Shown: positions 1-12,120, counted from the first letter of the stretch. The stretch: DNA of 64,000 nt from Fomes fomentarius (GCA_022606135.1 JABYQN010000002.1:1550001-1614000); one strand, 5' to 3'. Notes: generated by a model not told the origin, from the letters alone. A program made the numbers and translations.

Positions 1-3000
1 ACAGTAAGCGGTATTCAATCAGCTTCGGAAGACGACGTTTACCGTAACGCGAGGGTCGGAGAGTGCTGAGATGAGATAGCAAGGGCCGCATGCTGCTTGC
101 GATGGTTCATTATGCTGTCAGAGTGGAGATAGAACGGTGCACATCGAGGTGGTTTCGATGGTTCATTACGGAAGTAAGCAGTGTTAGTGTCTCAAACCAC
201 CTTGGCAGGCCCTTCTGCTGAGGACGATAGTGAGTAAGTATCGTCTCTTCGCGCCCCGACATCGGCCAATAGTCACCCTCGCCAACACTACTAGCTCCAC
301 TCTCCGGCAGGCCTAATCTCTCGCCGCTACGCGGATTGATTCGCACCCGCGGAACGTTCTACGGAACTCTGATCTTCAAGGAGGACGAAAGCCTCCCGTC
401 TAGAGGTACCCATATTGAGCGCAATTACCGTCCAAACTTGACACCCATTTTGGACCTGCTTTGTACATGTGCACCCATCTCTGCGCGATCGTCCCGAGGA
501 TGTCAGGTACCACACGCGCGGCAGAACCGAAGGGCGAGAGGATTTTTGACGTGGGCACGAGCGGCGAGGAATAGCTTATTGCGAGCGGACTGCCCAAGAC
601 GGACTGGACGTGCTGAAAGCCTAGCTGGGTGTGCGCATCAGGCAACGATCGCAGGGGTACGAGAACTAGAACTACAGCCAAAGGCTGAGTTTGATGCTTG
701 GGAAGGCGAAGAAGAAGAAGAAGAAGAAGAAGGTACGGTTTCGGTGAAGTCTGTGAAGAGCGTGCTTTTCAATGGAGAAGAAGGCCGAGATCCCCCAGGC
801 AAGACACCGAGAGCGATAGAGTTGCGACTCAAGTGTGTATGCAGTGAGGGCTGCATCAAGCTGTATGCATTGGAGATTTGCCGTGCGGTCCCTGTCGTCC
901 ACCTGAATGTGACAAGAGAACGCGTGAGAGCGGTCGCGCAAGGATAAATAGAGATGAATGGAGGTTGAGTCCGAACGCGTACCTTCCAGGCAGGCCTAGC
1001 GGGCAAGTTCGTGCGGCGCGAGTGCGGGCGTGGTCCGTGAATAGTACGGTCGTAGACCAGGGTCACTCTGGGCCGTGCGCCCAGCGCATGCGAAGGCGGG
1101 ACACGAGGCGGGCTTATCTGTATGTGAGAAGCACGACCGGCCGTGGCGGTGGCACTAAGCAGCTGTTGGGATAGAAAAGGAAGCGTGCGCGTGCGCCGCC
1201 GCAGTGCAGGTGCCATGGCGAGTATGGTTTCGGAATTCAGGAAGTACCAGAGAGAGGTTACGGGTGCGCTGATGTCGCGAGGGATGTCCGGCGGAGCGAC
1301 GGTCTGCTCTACTTTTGTTGGATGGATGTGGGTCAGGCGAATGTGTTCGAAACTGCTGGCAGCGGTGGCGTGGGTGCATCGTGTATGAATATAGGCGGGC
1401 GAAGGCTTCTGCTCGTTCTGCGAAGGTGGAAGGTGGAGTAGCTTTTACAGCATTCACATAATTCGCCGCTCAAAATAACCAACACCCTGAACTTGTGCTG
1501 CCCGGTTTGGTGCAATCTCCAGTGAGCATTCGTCTTCGAGAATAATGTGGTGCTATCGGATCGCACAGCGCAAGCTTTTTTGCGACGTCGAGCTTGCGAA
1601 CTGTATATATGAGAAATGACCAAGGTAAAGGAGAGCCCCTGAACTTGTCCACGCAAGCGGCGGGGAGCCTGGGCAGTGGCTGCTTCGGCTGGACGATCGA
1701 CATGCTCGTGGTATGTTGCCACAATATACGCACTACATCGCATTTTGGTTGATCGTATTAGCATGAACCCTATTACGCTCCTAGATGGGGGTGAAGATGA
1801 GGTCGGGGGCGCCAGTGTGTGTCATGAGTTTGGATGGCTCCAGCTGTTGTTGAGGTGGCGCGTCAGAAACAGTCTAGTGCGGCACATGCACAACATAGAA
1901 ACGGAAGGGTGCACCTTTGTGTGGCCGCAGTCGCTGCTAGGTGTTCTGCTGACCATGTGTGTCACTCGGTGTGGCTCGAGATCGATCGGGCCACCGAATT
2001 GAACAGTTCTGCACCACGAAAGGAATAGGGCTCAAAATCCGGGATGGTGCTATTGCGCACAAAAAACGGTGCTATGTGGCGAATGCACAGGTGCGCAACA
2101 GATAAAACATGTATAAGGAGACAGCGACGTCCTACTATGCTCACATACCGAAAGCATACCCACGCGAATTGTGCATGAGCTCCAGTGCGACGTAGACATG
2201 TAGCTCCTACTCCATCATTTCAAATGTCGAGAACTTTAAGGAGATTCAAATAAGAAGGGGGAGGATTGCTCGGTTGACATAGCGAAGGACACCTATCATA
2301 CTCTGTTGAGAGAACCTGATATATGACTGATACTAGCTTACCTGTTGGAGTCCTTCGGCCTCACATCGATCCGTCACTCGTTTGCCATGGAAGCGGTAAC
2401 GCCGGAAGAAGTGATATAACTATACCTCACTAGGATGATTGACGAGTTGCTCATTCTTCCCGACACAGTGCTGTCGCAAAGGTCTGTGCCGGTCCGCGGG
2501 ATAGTTACCAGTGTGAGCACTGGAAGTACGGCAGTCAGCCTGAGTCCCGATGAGGCCGCGCCTTCATTCGAGTGAACTGAGTACATACTGATCTCGTTTC
2601 TGTATCACAGAGGTTAGGATGCATGGCCCCCTGCAGCTACACACCGGCTCACATGATGATCACTGTTTGAGAATTGCCAAAAGGACGTCCCTCCATGCTT
2701 ACGTAAACGCACAATCACAATTCGATTAGGCGCGCGTTGTGTTTGTTCAAGTTCCGAATGCAGCCGTCACTCAATCAATCCTTCTCATAGGCTTGAGAGC
2801 GACCGCGCTCAGCTTGTATACAAGACTCGCGGCGCACTATATACGCAGTCTACCTCCCTCCAGAAGGAAGTACTGGGACTGAGAGGGGATTCCTAATTTT
2901 GACGCTTCAGGCTCTTCCATGGTACCAAGAAGTTAGAACATGTCCAATTTGCGGTTGAACTCCCTTGGGTAAGTTCATCCAGCCCTTAGCTTGGGTTTAT

Positions 3001-3528
3001 GTTATGGTATCACTGATAGCGCTCTATACTTATGAATGCCTGCCCATATGATCCGCAGAAGTAACAATGAGTGACCATCACGAAACGAGTCGGCTTCAAG
3101 TCGGCTGACGGATGCCAGATGAGTTACCTCACCACATCCCTAAGCTGTCATCGACAGCCACTGCATCTACCGCATAGCATTGCGCTTTCACCGACCGGAT
3201 GCAGTAGCTTTTGAATTCGACTCTGTTCAACTGTGACAGCGCTACATCCGCTGCGGCCACTTCACGATAGCAACGGCCTCGTATAGAAGTGACATAACGG
3301 GCCTGTACATGTCTTCGGACACAACCCGATGTTTGCTGGTTGCAGTTTGTCACCTTCTTCTATCAAGGTATCCCTGAGATCAGACTCACACATCACATCT
3401 AAGCTAATCTCTTTAGCTGCGTCTTTCCAATATGCCAGCCCTGAGGCAGTCCCACACCTGGCACTCGTCCCGTTTGCTCTCCTTTATCGTACCCATCGCA
3501 TGACTGGAATCTCAACAACCACCTAACC
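1..3528. other. left-edge region, no convincing gene
   Basis: I find no recognisable gene in this stretch. Open frames on both strands reach about 200 codons near 336-947 and 638-1216, but they overlap each other, have low-complexity or arginine-rich compositions typical of chance frames, and match no family I know. It may be decayed intergenic DNA or hold a gene that begins outside the window. The only clear local structure is the GAA run at 708-732. Confidence 0.5.
708..732 (+). repeat. (GAA)n microsatellite
   Basis: About eight tandem GAA units are visible directly. It is the clearest simple repeat in the left intergenic region. Confidence 0.9.
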
Positions 3529-4887
3529 ATGCGCGCCCTCTTGTCTTGCCGGACCCTTATCCTCTGTGCATTAGCAGCTCTTGGTTCCTCCACCTTGATC
3601 AATCGCACAATCGATGACCAGTACGGTGACAGTCTCACAGGTGGCGTACCAACGTATCTACCAGAAAAGGCATGGACCCTCGGCTCCGACTGTCCAAGCT
3701 GCTTCATCACTTCCAAGCTGAAGGGCCAATACGATGGGACATGGCATTACACGGCGTTCGGAGGCACCCCAAATCCAACACCGAGCGTGCAGGCCACATT
3801 CCACGGCACCGCCGTCTACGTGTTCAACATCATCGCAAACTTCGCGCCCAGTGCCTTCAACTTCTCGGCCGCGAACCTCAACTTCTACATTGACGGAGCG
3901 TATGTCGGCCAGTACGTGCACCTTCCCGACCCCACGGCGGAGGAGATCGCACTCCGAGTGCCTGTGTATGTGAACGAGAGCCTCTCAAACGCCGAACACA
4001 CGTTCATCATGGGCACGGACGGGCCCAACAACTCCATGATAGCGTTTGACTATCTCATCTATACCACCGACTCGGAAAGTGCAGACCCTGCTCAATCAAG
4101 CGGTGCGTTGTAGTATTGCACTCATACAGCAGCCAAGCATTGACTTCCTCGACTAATCGCTCACTTAGCTACTACAGGTACATATGCATCGCCATCTGCA
4201 TCTCCGAGTCCAAGTACCTCCCAGACCGCTCTCGAGTCGGGAAGGGCTGTTCCTCTTTCCACAATTGTCCCATCGGTTGTTGGGAGCGTTGGCGGGTTGC
4301 TTGTGCTCATCCTTGGTGTCATTCTGTACCGGAAGTTCGCATGTGCACGCTTCTCGCCCCGTGGTGGCAATGCGGGTTGGAACGAGAAACTTGGACCCGA
4401 GCCGAGATGGAGAGAGGGGCAGCGCAATAGCTCTGGGCCCGATGGCTCTTCAGAGGCTCCGCTAGGATCACGCTCCTACTCGAACTCTGTCGCAATGGGA
4501 AACGAGATCCCCCGACCCTTCCCGTACACATCACACTCGTCTGCGGAGAGCACGTCTATTTCTGCCTCCCCGTTCCTATCCTCAAAGAACAAGGCTGCGA
4601 CTTCCTCTCCCTCCACTCCTACGACGCCGCCTATCCAGAGATCATCCAATAACCCCCTTACCTCGCCTCGGACAGGTCCAGGCGAGTCTGCACTCCCTCC
4701 CTTGGCGTCACCAGCAGGCACTAGCCATAGGCCACATACCGAGGATTCCGTCATCTCGCAAGTATCTACTACCGGGAACAGCGTACCATTGCAAGCGCAG
4801 GTGGTCGCCCTCCAAGAGGAGGTTGCGAGACTCCGAGAGCACATTGATACAGACGAGGCCCCTCCACGCTACAACGAACTTCTGTAG
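3529..4887 (+). CDS. NRTIDD-family type I membrane protein A, PPxY tail
   Basis: Two exons (3529-4102 and 4178-4887) give 427 residues; the 75-bp intron has GTGCGT and CAG ends and keeps frame. The start ATG is followed by a hydrophobic signal peptide of about 20 residues, then LINRTIDDQYGDS. The ectodomain carries CPSC, GTWHYT, FHGTAVYVFN, VPVYVNESLS and AFDYLIYT. After a Ser/Pro stalk comes one membrane span (about residues 218-240) ending in a basic stop (YRKF), then a Ser/Pro-rich tail. The last 35 residues form a short Leu/Val heptad helix (VVALQEEVARLREH) followed by PPRYNELL at the very end. The PPRY fits the PPxY ligand of WW domains. The gene is the only plus-strand member and sits at the outer edge of the cluster. 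Ligand and function are unknown; a cell-surface sensor or adhesin-like role is inference. Confidence 0.85.
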
Positions 4888-5515
4888 ATCGTCGGTCGTT
4901 TCACTCGATGATAGAGGTACGTCTTTGCTATGGTGTGTTATAGCGTTCACAAACGACTTGCTGACTACTCACATGAAACTTCTAGATGACTTCACATGGG
5001 CCGTACTCCTGCTTCAGACACTTCTCCCTAGGGATTCCCCATACCACTTCCATCGCTATGTGTTGTACGGTTTCCTCACCTCAGAACGTCTTATAATTCT
5101 CGTCTTTGACTCTATGGTGGGGACGAATCTTGTGGTGAACTGCCGGATCAGACACAGAGTCTCAGTCGTAACGAGTAGACATATCGGACTAACTTGGATT
5201 GTTGTGTGATGGATTTATAGTATAGCGATCATCAATCAACGACGGCCTCCAAGATTAATTGAGGCGACAGAGCGACCTGATCTCAGTCCCAGTGTTTACA
5301 GTTCATTGAACACTGCAACTGCATATATGGTGTTCGTAGCCGCAACGAGCTAAGGGTATAGTATATGAGCGGAAGAGGTCGAGACTCAAGAATGCAATGT
5401 GAAGACGGCGCATGTCCATGTACCATACTAGCTGTATCGGTTTGACGTCAGCCGGCCCTACAATAGATATCAAGATGAAGCAAGGATGACCCACAGTAAA
5501 TCAGAGCAACACGAG
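4888..5515. other. convergent 3' spacer between paralogues A and B
   Basis: This spacer of about 630 bp separates the 3' ends of two converging family members. I see no gene, repeat or RNA in it. It probably holds the terminators and polyadenylation signals of both genes. Confidence 0.5.
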
Positions 5516-7126
5516 CTACACCTGATCATACCGTGGCGGCGGTGAATCCACAAACACATCCTGCCGCCGACTCCGGAGCCGCGCGACCTCCGCCTGCAGC
5601 GCGGCGACCTGCGCATGCAGCGTCGACCCTCTCCTCGTCGTCGTGGTATCGCCCGACTCCGCTGCGCTCTCCCGCCTGCCCGCATCCTCGCCGCCAGGTC
5701 GTTGCGGCAGCGGGCGCGAGTTCCCGAGCATCTCCGTGAATGGATCGATGGCCCCAGGGGGGCTCCCCACTGGCAGAGCGGCTTTCTCATCTGTCGGCAT
5801 AGGTGGGATCGTCCCCGTGGACCGGCGGGAGTGCAGGAACGAGGACGCGACGGCTGTCTCGACGTCCATCGAGTCCTGATCGCAGTAGTATGGACCATAA
5901 GGGGACGATTCGGCTTCGGCCGGAGTTGCGTGGGGCGATGACTCGGGGTTGTGAAGGTAGGAGACATCGCTGGACAGGCGGCCGGGCGAGCGAGTTGTCG
6001 CATAGCTCATGTGCTGCCGCGACCGCTCCCAATCTCCGATCAGGAGGACGCTCGAGCCGGGAGGGGAGGATGGCGTGAGGTCCATGTCGCGACTCTCATT
6101 TGGTAAGGTGTCGTGATGGTGATCCATATGATCCTCTGAGTTGGGCTTCTTTCTGTGGAGTCGCGAGTTCTGAGATGAACGTGCTCGTCTCCGGAGTAAG
6201 ATGATGGAGGCCATGAGGAACACCAACGTTCCAATCGCACCTGCCGTTGCTCCAGCGATAAGGCCGACTGGAACGGCACTAGGAACACTAGAGCTTGAGG
6301 ATGTGGGCGGTTCGCTTGTTGTCTGAGTCTGAGAATCTGAAGAGGGCGTGATTACGGTAGGAGACTGTGTCGGAGAGAGGGTGGCAGGAGAGATTGAACT
6401 CGTCCCGCTCTGAGTCTCGGCGGTGGATGTAAGCGAGGTGGTAGTAGATGAAGTCAGAATCAGATCACTGGTAGTGAATGTCGTGCGTCGGACATCTGTA
6501 GACGTGGTAGTAATAGTAGAGAAGGTGATTGAAGTTGAAGTCGCAGTTGTGGTGGAGGAGGTTGTAGTAGTCGACGGTGAAGGGATGTCTGGAGGCTCGA
6601 ATGTGTACTCGACATAGTCGAATAGGATGAAGGAGTCCGTGTTCGGAGTGGCCTGGACTCTGAGGACATGCTCCACATTATCTAGACCCAGGAGTTGAAA
6701 CACGCGGAAATTGTATGTGAAGTCATCGGAGCCGGAGCCAGATGGGTTTGTGAATGTATTGACCCACTCCCCGTCTAGGAAGAAGTCGAGATTGGTAGTG
6801 GTGGGTTGGAAAGAGGTGCTCTGCTGGTTGCACAGAATATTGAAGACCCGTACAGATGTTCCCGCGAACTTCACCTCCAGGTAAAGAGGGTCCGTATCGC
6901 TGGAGAGACGCGTGGTGTCATGCCATGTCCCCTGGAACGCCTGCTGGCCGTCTGGTTTGATCGTGCAGTTCGTGCAGCCAGGCTGCTCAGTCCATCTATC
7001 GGAAGGAAAATACGTTATCCTGGTATCTCTGTCGTCGATGCGCATAGTGACTGTTCTCGAAAAGGCAAAACGAGTGAGGACAAACAAGACCGCAAAGAAA
7101 GAAGCTTGACTAGTACGGTGGCACAT
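5516..7126 (-). CDS. NRTIDD-family type I membrane protein B, PPxY tail
   Basis: This is one uninterrupted frame of 536 residues. The signal peptide (residues 1 to about 25) runs into a divergent motif, MRIDDRDTRITY, in place of NRTIDD. The ectodomain keeps CTNC, GTWHDTT, FAGTSVRVFN, FFLDGEWV and FILFDYVEYT. Residues of about 185-285 are a long Thr/Ser stalk, as in highly O-mannosylated fungal surface proteins. A membrane span follows (VGLIAGATAGAIGTLVFLMA) with a RRRAR stop. The tail of about 220 residues ends with HAQVAALQAEVARLRSRR and then PPPRYDQV. By sequence, B and C form a more divergent pair within the cluster. No other family is a better match, and the function is unknown. Confidence 0.88.
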   Translation of the reverse strand: MCHRTSQASFFAVLFVLTRFAFSRTVTMRIDDRDTRITYFPSDRWTEQPGCTNCTIKPDGQQAFQGTWHDTTRLSSDTDPLYLEVKFAGTSVRVFNILCNQQSTSFQPTTTNLDFFLDGEWVNTFTNPSGSGSDDFTYNFRVFQLLGLDNVEHVLRVQATPNTDSFILFDYVEYTFEPPDIPSPSTTTTSSTTTATSTSITFSTITTTSTDVRRTTFTTSDLILTSSTTTSLTSTAETQSGTSSISPATLSPTQSPTVITPSSDSQTQTTSEPPTSSSSSVPSAVPVGLIAGATAGAIGTLVFLMASIILLRRRARSSQNSRLHRKKPNSEDHMDHHHDTLPNESRDMDLTPSSPPGSSVLLIGDWERSRQHMSYATTRSPGRLSSDVSYLHNPESSPHATPAEAESSPYGPYYCDQDSMDVETAVASSFLHSRRSTGTIPPMPTDEKAALPVGSPPGAIDPFTEMLGNSRPLPQRPGGEDAGRRESAAESGDTTTTRRGSTLHAQVAALQAEVARLRSRRQDVFVDSPPPRYDQV

Positions 7127-7589
7127 GAGCAGAAGTGTGCGGGAGGGGGCGTCGCTACACGACTTAGGGAAGAATAGTAATATGGGACGAGTAATGACGG
7201 TAGTGAGGAGGACAATGTGGGCTTGGTCGCGAGATGGTACGAAACGGCCGCTGGCGAGCAGTGAGACCCGGTGATTGAGTTCAGTTGTTCATTCAGTGAT
7301 TCAGTGAAGGTAGCTTCTTCAAAAGATGATGAACACCCTTTCATCAATCTCTAAAGCGCGCTGTAATGTTTTTGGAACCACTTATCCCGATAAATAGATC
7401 GATGGCAATCAGCTCGACTACTGGTTATGAACGGCGATATTGCGTGACTGTGTTTGTCCTCTCGATGAGTGCACCATGTCGTAGTGCCTGTAATGCATAT
7501 CAGAAAGGGCTAAGTGCTGAGCCCTTGGACAGGGCCGCGGTCGATGCATATACAGTTCGTGAGAGAGGACAGAAGAAGAGAAGGTGGCT
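7127..7589. other. promoter side of paralogue B
   Basis: About 460 bp upstream of B on the minus strand, before the repeated block at 7590 begins. I see no gene in it. It should contain the promoter of B. Confidence 0.4.
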
Positions 7590-8092
7590 ATGCAGGCGGT
7601 GGGCAACGCAGGCCAAACATGGAAACTAGTGCGTCGCCGTCTGCGACCGATTCGATCCCGACCCACATGGGGGTGATATGTCATTCGTGAAGGTACATTC
7701 GAACCGAACAATGCCCAACTACAGCTTTCTGACGGTCTAAAAAGGGCACTCCAAAGCAACCTTCCAACCACAACCATAGAGAAGATGTCAAATTCCTGAT
7801 ATCGACGATTTCTTAGGAAACCCCAGAACGGCCATTCTAGGTCTTCACAGCAACGCGGGTTGCGTTGGCGCCGATGAAGAGTTGACATCGCACAAGAAGG
7901 CCAGGGTACTGCCTGCGAATGGCAAATACTTTGACCAGTATAACGAGAAGAAATGACAGACTCGGAGGGAGTAGGAAGAATTCACACTGATGACATGGCT
8001 GTCCACACCGGCTGTCATTCGTGTCCAAAGATTGTGTCTCCAGGAACAGAAACAAAAAGCACCGACAGACAGACCGAGGGACATAGAAGATA
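7590..8092. repeat. dispersed repeat block R1, copy 1
   Basis: This stretch matches 12665-13157 in the same orientation over about 500 bp with scattered substitutions and small indels. An example of shared sequence is the run around 7878-7960 (ATGAAGAGTTGACATCGCAC, then GCCAGGGTACTGCCTGCGAA) and around 7960-8075. Copy 1 lies just 3' of paralogue C and copy 2 just 3' of paralogue E, so the block either travelled with a gene duplication or is a separate element. It has no coding potential that I recognise. Confidence 0.85.
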
Positions 8093-8110
8093 GCTTGCAT
8101 TGTAGTATGC

Positions 8111-9747
8111 TCACTCGTACCGTGGAGGAGCGTCGAAGTGGTCTCGCAGCCTCGCAACTTCTTCCCGGAGTGCAGCCAGCTGTACCTGCATGCTATCGCC
8201 ATCTGGCGAGAGACGACGGGCTATAGGCTCGCCTGCATCGCCTTCCCCGGCATCATGGTCTGGCAGTGCAGATGGATGCGATGCGAGATCCCTCTCGACC
8301 TCGACCTCGACCTGGCGCAGAGTGGCTGGACTGCTCGATAACTTCTCCTCATGCCGCACTTCTGTCGAGTCACTGGCACCTTGTGCGGGCATTTGGAAGC
8401 CGGACGCAATCGCGGCGGGGATGGTAGCTGCAAGATGTACGTCGAGCGCAGACTCGGTCGAGAGGCAGCGCGAGGAACTGGACCGCCCATGGCTCGCGCT
8501 GCCGATCAGAAGTGCGCCCGAGCGCGAGTAAGGCTCTGCAGGAAGCCTAGGAACTGGAACTCCGTCATCGCCCTCGAACTTCTCTCCTGATGCACTCGAC
8601 CGAACAGGCTTCTCGTCGCGGCTCGTCCCTCGTGGTGAACGTTTACGGACGTAGTTCACCGCGAGAAGAACAAGAACTGTCAGCGCCGCGACGCCGCCAA
8701 CTGTCGCACCTGCGATGATACCAACAGATACGTCATGCGAGTGGGCGCCGACGGGAGAGCTTGCCCACGTAGATGGCGAGGATGTGGTGAGCGAAGCTGC
8801 AACAGTTGACGCAGGACATCAGCTTCGACTGGTGATGACAGATGGGGAAGAGAGGAGACCCACCGCCCGAGACTATGGAGAACTGATTGGTAGAGGATTG
8901 AGCAGCAGCAGCAGAGCCGGTGGGTGTGGGGAGGCGATTGCTTTCGGATGGAGGTGAACGGTCCTCGGACGCGAGTTTGGTTGTTGGAGGGGAGGCATTC
9001 GGGATCCCAGAAGGAGATGGAGTCGCTGAGGTAGCTGCTGGGACGTCGACTAGTCAGTGCATGGCGGGAATGATGCAGGTGACACTGACCTGGAGAGGCA
9101 GTTGAAGATCCAACGGGGCTAAGAGTGCCAGTGGGATTGGATACTGGCTCCGGGTTGGCTACGGACGAGCTCCGTGTTGGATTGGATACTGGTTCCGTGT
9201 TGGACACGGACGGGAAGTGGTCCGCCGTGTATTCCGCATAGTCGAACAAAATCAGAGAGTCGCGATCGACCTTCGGCTGTACCCTCACGATATGCTGTCC
9301 CTGTTCCAGCCCTGTGATATAGTAGACAAGCTGGTGGTACTGGAAGTCCGCGCCGCCGGACGAGCCCCAAGCGGACTCCCAATCGAAGTCCGAGCCCTTG
9401 TCGTATGTCCCGTCCCAGTAGAACTGGAGGTGCGTGTCGGCAGCTGTGGATCCAGAACTCGGATTTGCGAGGATGTTGTACAAGAACACTCCGGTCCCAG
9501 TGAACTGCACTTCGATGGAGGGTGGCGCGCCGTCGTCAGCGCGATAGGTCGCAGAGTGCCAGCCTCCTCCTTGTGCGCGCGAGCTATCCGGACTAGCAGT
9601 GCAGTCGGAGCACGACCCGCGCTCAGACCACTGTCCTGACGGGAGGTAGGTGATGGTAGTATCGCTGTCGTCGATCGTGCGATTGACAGCTGTGTACCCC
9701 GAATGTGCTGCGATGAGCAGAAGAAAGGCGCAGCGCCGCACCCACAT
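8111..9747 (-). CDS. NRTIDD-family type I membrane protein C, PPxY tail
   Basis: Three exons (9747-9090, 9049-8864 and 8796-8111) give 509 residues. The introns are 40 bp and 67 bp with GT..AG ends and both keep frame. A signal peptide precedes VNRTIDDSDTTITYLP. The ectodomain has CSDC, a modified GGGWHSATY motif, FTGTGVFLYN and LILFDYAEYT. The stalk carries repeated SNPT/EPVSNPT units and a Pro/Ser-rich second exon. The membrane span is VSVGIIAGATVGGVAALTVL and is followed by YVRKR. The tail ends in VQLAALREEVARLRDH and PPRYE, so the stop falls one residue after the PPxY tyrosine. The 40-bp intron is at the short end even for fungi. Function unknown. Confidence 0.87.
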
Positions 9748-10123
9748 CGCACAATATCGACGAGGCGAGGAATGTGAGGAACATACCCTGACTTGTTTTC
9801 GAGAGACTCATAGGCGGAGCGACAGACTCCGAAACCTACGTATACCGGCGAAGCAGCAAGTCACGATGTTCTAGAGGTTCTGATGATCGACTAACAGTGG
9901 AGTGCTGATAATTCTGGAATGGGTTTTCATGACACATGTCAACGCGGATCGCAGAGGGGTTAGCACGCGAAAGAGATGGAAGTTGCACACCCCCGTCGTG
10001 GATTTGCGATGGCCGGCCATCGCTCAGGAAGTGAACGGTGAGTCCATGCCGGTACTATGATAAGAAATCCTAGTAAAATATGCCCTTAGCGGGCACAGCA
10101 GAATCAGAACAGTTCCCGTAATG
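9748..10123. other. spacer between paralogues C and D
   Basis: About 375 bp that holds the C promoter and the D 3' end. I see no gene or repeat in it. Confidence 0.4.
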
Positions 10124-11518
10124 TCATACTCTAACCTCGTTGTATCGTGGAGGTGCCTCGGCCAACAACCCCTGTTCCTGCTGCAGCCGTAGCATCTCCT
10201 CCCGGAGCGCAGCTACTTGTGTCCGTAGTACCGTCACCGGGCCCGGATTCGAAGTAGAGGTAGAGGCGGAACATACGGGCGAATCAAGCTCGCGCGCTGG
10301 CGGAACAGGGAGCACCCGATGTCCAGGACGAGGAGGTGGAGCGTCAGGTTCAGACAAGCCTGTCGACGTCTCGTATATCTGCACCGGTGGAATTGACATC
10401 GCAGTATACTGATCATGGTCATATACCGTGGTCGGCGCGAAATCGCTTGGCGACGAGGGCACATCGGGAGCGGGACGCATAGCGCGACGGCTACTGTTGG
10501 GCATATGGGGATGCAGCGCGACCGAGGAATCGCCAGTGGGGACGGTGGGGGGGTGCACGGACGGGGAAGACATGTTCGCGGGGGGCGTGCCTGGCTGAGA
10601 GTTAGGAGGAGTGTTGAAGAGACGGATGTGCGATGCAGCGTCGTCCACCTGGGCCATGTTCGCGCGCCCGGTCCATGCACTCGGAAAGACAGAGACAACG
10701 CCACCGGTGGATTTGCCGTCGTCGTCGATGATGAACGGATCATCAAGTGCTTCCCGACTGGCACGCTGCCGTCGCTTGTAGCAAAGAAGGAACACAGCAG
10801 CGAGGGCTATCAGGACGACGCCACCAGACACTCCACCAGCTACGGCACCGACGGGGAAAGCGGTGCCATGTTGTGGGGTATTGGCTGCAAATGGAGTCGG
10901 ATCTGGGGTAGATGAGGATGTGGTAGTGGACGGGGGAGATGCAGATGATGGAAGAGGCTCCTCCTCGTCAAAGGTGTATACGATGTAATCAAAAAGGACG
11001 AGGGAAGACGCAGTGTCACCAGTCGCCTCGATGACGAGCGTATGGTCTCCGTTCGAGAGGCTGGGATTGGTGTACACAGGCACGTCATACTGGAACGCAG
11101 TGCTATCCGTCGGGACATGCACATACGTGCCCACTTGCTGGCCATCGAGCGTGAACGTGAGGTTCGTGAGGGTGGTGGTGTTGGGAACAGCGTTCGCGAT
11201 GACACAATAGACGTACACTGCGGTCCCGGCGAATTGTGCGGTCACGAGTCGTGGCTCCGGATCTCCTGGTGTATGCGTCGTGTCGTGCCAGGTCCCTTTG
11301 AAGGCTTGGTCGTGATCGAGTTGGATCCAGCACCTGTCGCAAGTCGCGCCCTGTGACCATGACCCCACCGGCGAGTATGAGGGCACAACACCCGTCACGC
11401 TATCTCCCAACTCGTCGTCGATAGTCCTGTTGACGGACGCAGCTGTCGCGCATACTGCGATGAAGAGGAGGGAGGCCAAGCCGCGAAGTGAGCGATGTCG
11501 ACATAGAAAAGTGACCAT
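10124..11518 (-). CDS. NRTIDD-family type I membrane protein D, PPxY tail
   Basis: This is one exon of 464 residues. A signal peptide leads into SVNRTIDDELGDSVTG. The ectodomain has CDRC, FKGTWHDTTH, FAGTAVYVYC, LTNLTFTLDG, VPVYTNPSLS and LVLFDYIVYT. A short stalk of about 35 residues is followed by a span (AVAGGVSGGVVLIALAAVFL) and the stop YKRRQR. The tail ends in VTVLRTQVAALREEMLRLQQ and then PPRYNEVRV. It is nearly identical to E through the ectodomain and span, with about 21 differences in the first 190 residues by my count, so the two are recent duplicates. D lacks the long repeat-containing stalk of E. Function unknown. Confidence 0.9.
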   Translation of the reverse strand: MVTFLCRHRSLRGLASLLFIAVCATAASVNRTIDDELGDSVTGVVPSYSPVGSWSQGATCDRCWIQLDHDQAFKGTWHDTTHTPGDPEPRLVTAQFAGTAVYVYCVIANAVPNTTTLTNLTFTLDGQQVGTYVHVPTDSTAFQYDVPVYTNPSLSNGDHTLVIEATGDTASSLVLFDYIVYTFDEEEPLPSSASPPSTTTSSSTPDPTPFAANTPQHGTAFPVGAVAGGVSGGVVLIALAAVFLLCYKRRQRASREALDDPFIIDDDGKSTGGVVSVFPSAWTGRANMAQVDDAASHIRLFNTPPNSQPGTPPANMSSPSVHPPTVPTGDSSVALHPHMPNSSRRAMRPAPDVPSSPSDFAPTTVYDHDQYTAMSIPPVQIYETSTGLSEPDAPPPRPGHRVLPVPPARELDSPVCSASTSTSNPGPVTVLRTQVAALREEMLRLQQEQGLLAEAPPRYNEVRV

Positions 11519-11905
11519 CTAGCCACGCCAAAGAAGCCGCAGTCAGAATTCTGTTGGTGCAGTGAGCCTATGTTGCCTAGTACAATGTGAGGAAATAGAA
11601 CTTTACTCACTCACTTGGAGTAAGAGGAGAGAAAGACTGGGGTGATGGATCAGTTCAACAACAACAGCAACTCAGCGTCTGTCGCAGGTCTGTCGAGAGA
11701 CGTAAATCTCAACTGCAACATTGATGGGATCACGGACATCCATGGCCGACGTGCGGTCATTCCGGTTGAGTCACAGCTCACCGGTTGAATTGCAATACTC
11801 GGAAGAATAGGAAGATAGCTGGACAGAGCTAGAGTTGTACCGTGTGGCATGAATGGTGGAAGCAAGATGACGAAGTCCAAATTATGTAATAGCCTGTATG
11901 AAGAC
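11519..11905. repeat. D-side copy of the D/E duplicated upstream region
   Basis: This stretch matches 14842-15225 upstream of E with substitutions and small gaps. Shared landmarks are CTAGCCACGCCAAAG next to the start codon, CTGTCGAGAGACGTA, GATGGGATCACGGACATC and AATAGCCTGTA. It shows that the duplication of D and E carried the promoter as well as the gene. Confidence 0.85.
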
Positions 11906-11912
11906 TACAGCG

Positions 11913-12120
11913 TGTAACGGGCTGAGGCCCGAGCCCAGCGAGAACTGAGAGGACGAGCACTAAGTTCGCAGACGAGATACCAAGTACGGAGGACAAGGCG
12001 AGACGGGACTCGGGTACCAACGCCGTGTACTGGCGTTGGTCCGTCTAGAGAAACGAGACGTAGCGTAGCAGTAACTATGCAAGTCCGAATCGGGATGGTC
12101 ACGGTCACGGTGACATTACT
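11913..12120 (-). mobile_element. MITE-like element M1, copy 1
   Basis: A segment of about 208 bp matches, in the opposite orientation, the element at 50709-50923. Shared landmarks are TGTAACGGGCTG, CCAACGCCGTGTACTGGCGT, TCTAGAGAAACGAGACGTAG and GGTCACGGTCACGGTGAC. The ends start TGTAA on each strand (short imperfect inverted repeats). I see no target duplication for this copy. It has no coding capacity, so a non-autonomous DNA transposon is the simplest reading. It sits directly at the outer end of the duplicated D upstream region. Confidence 0.75.

Noticed and set aside
336..1216. Long overlapping open frames on both strands in the left 1.2 kb
   Set aside because: They overlap each other, are rich in Arg or low-complexity (GAA run), and have no family resemblance; treated as chance frames.
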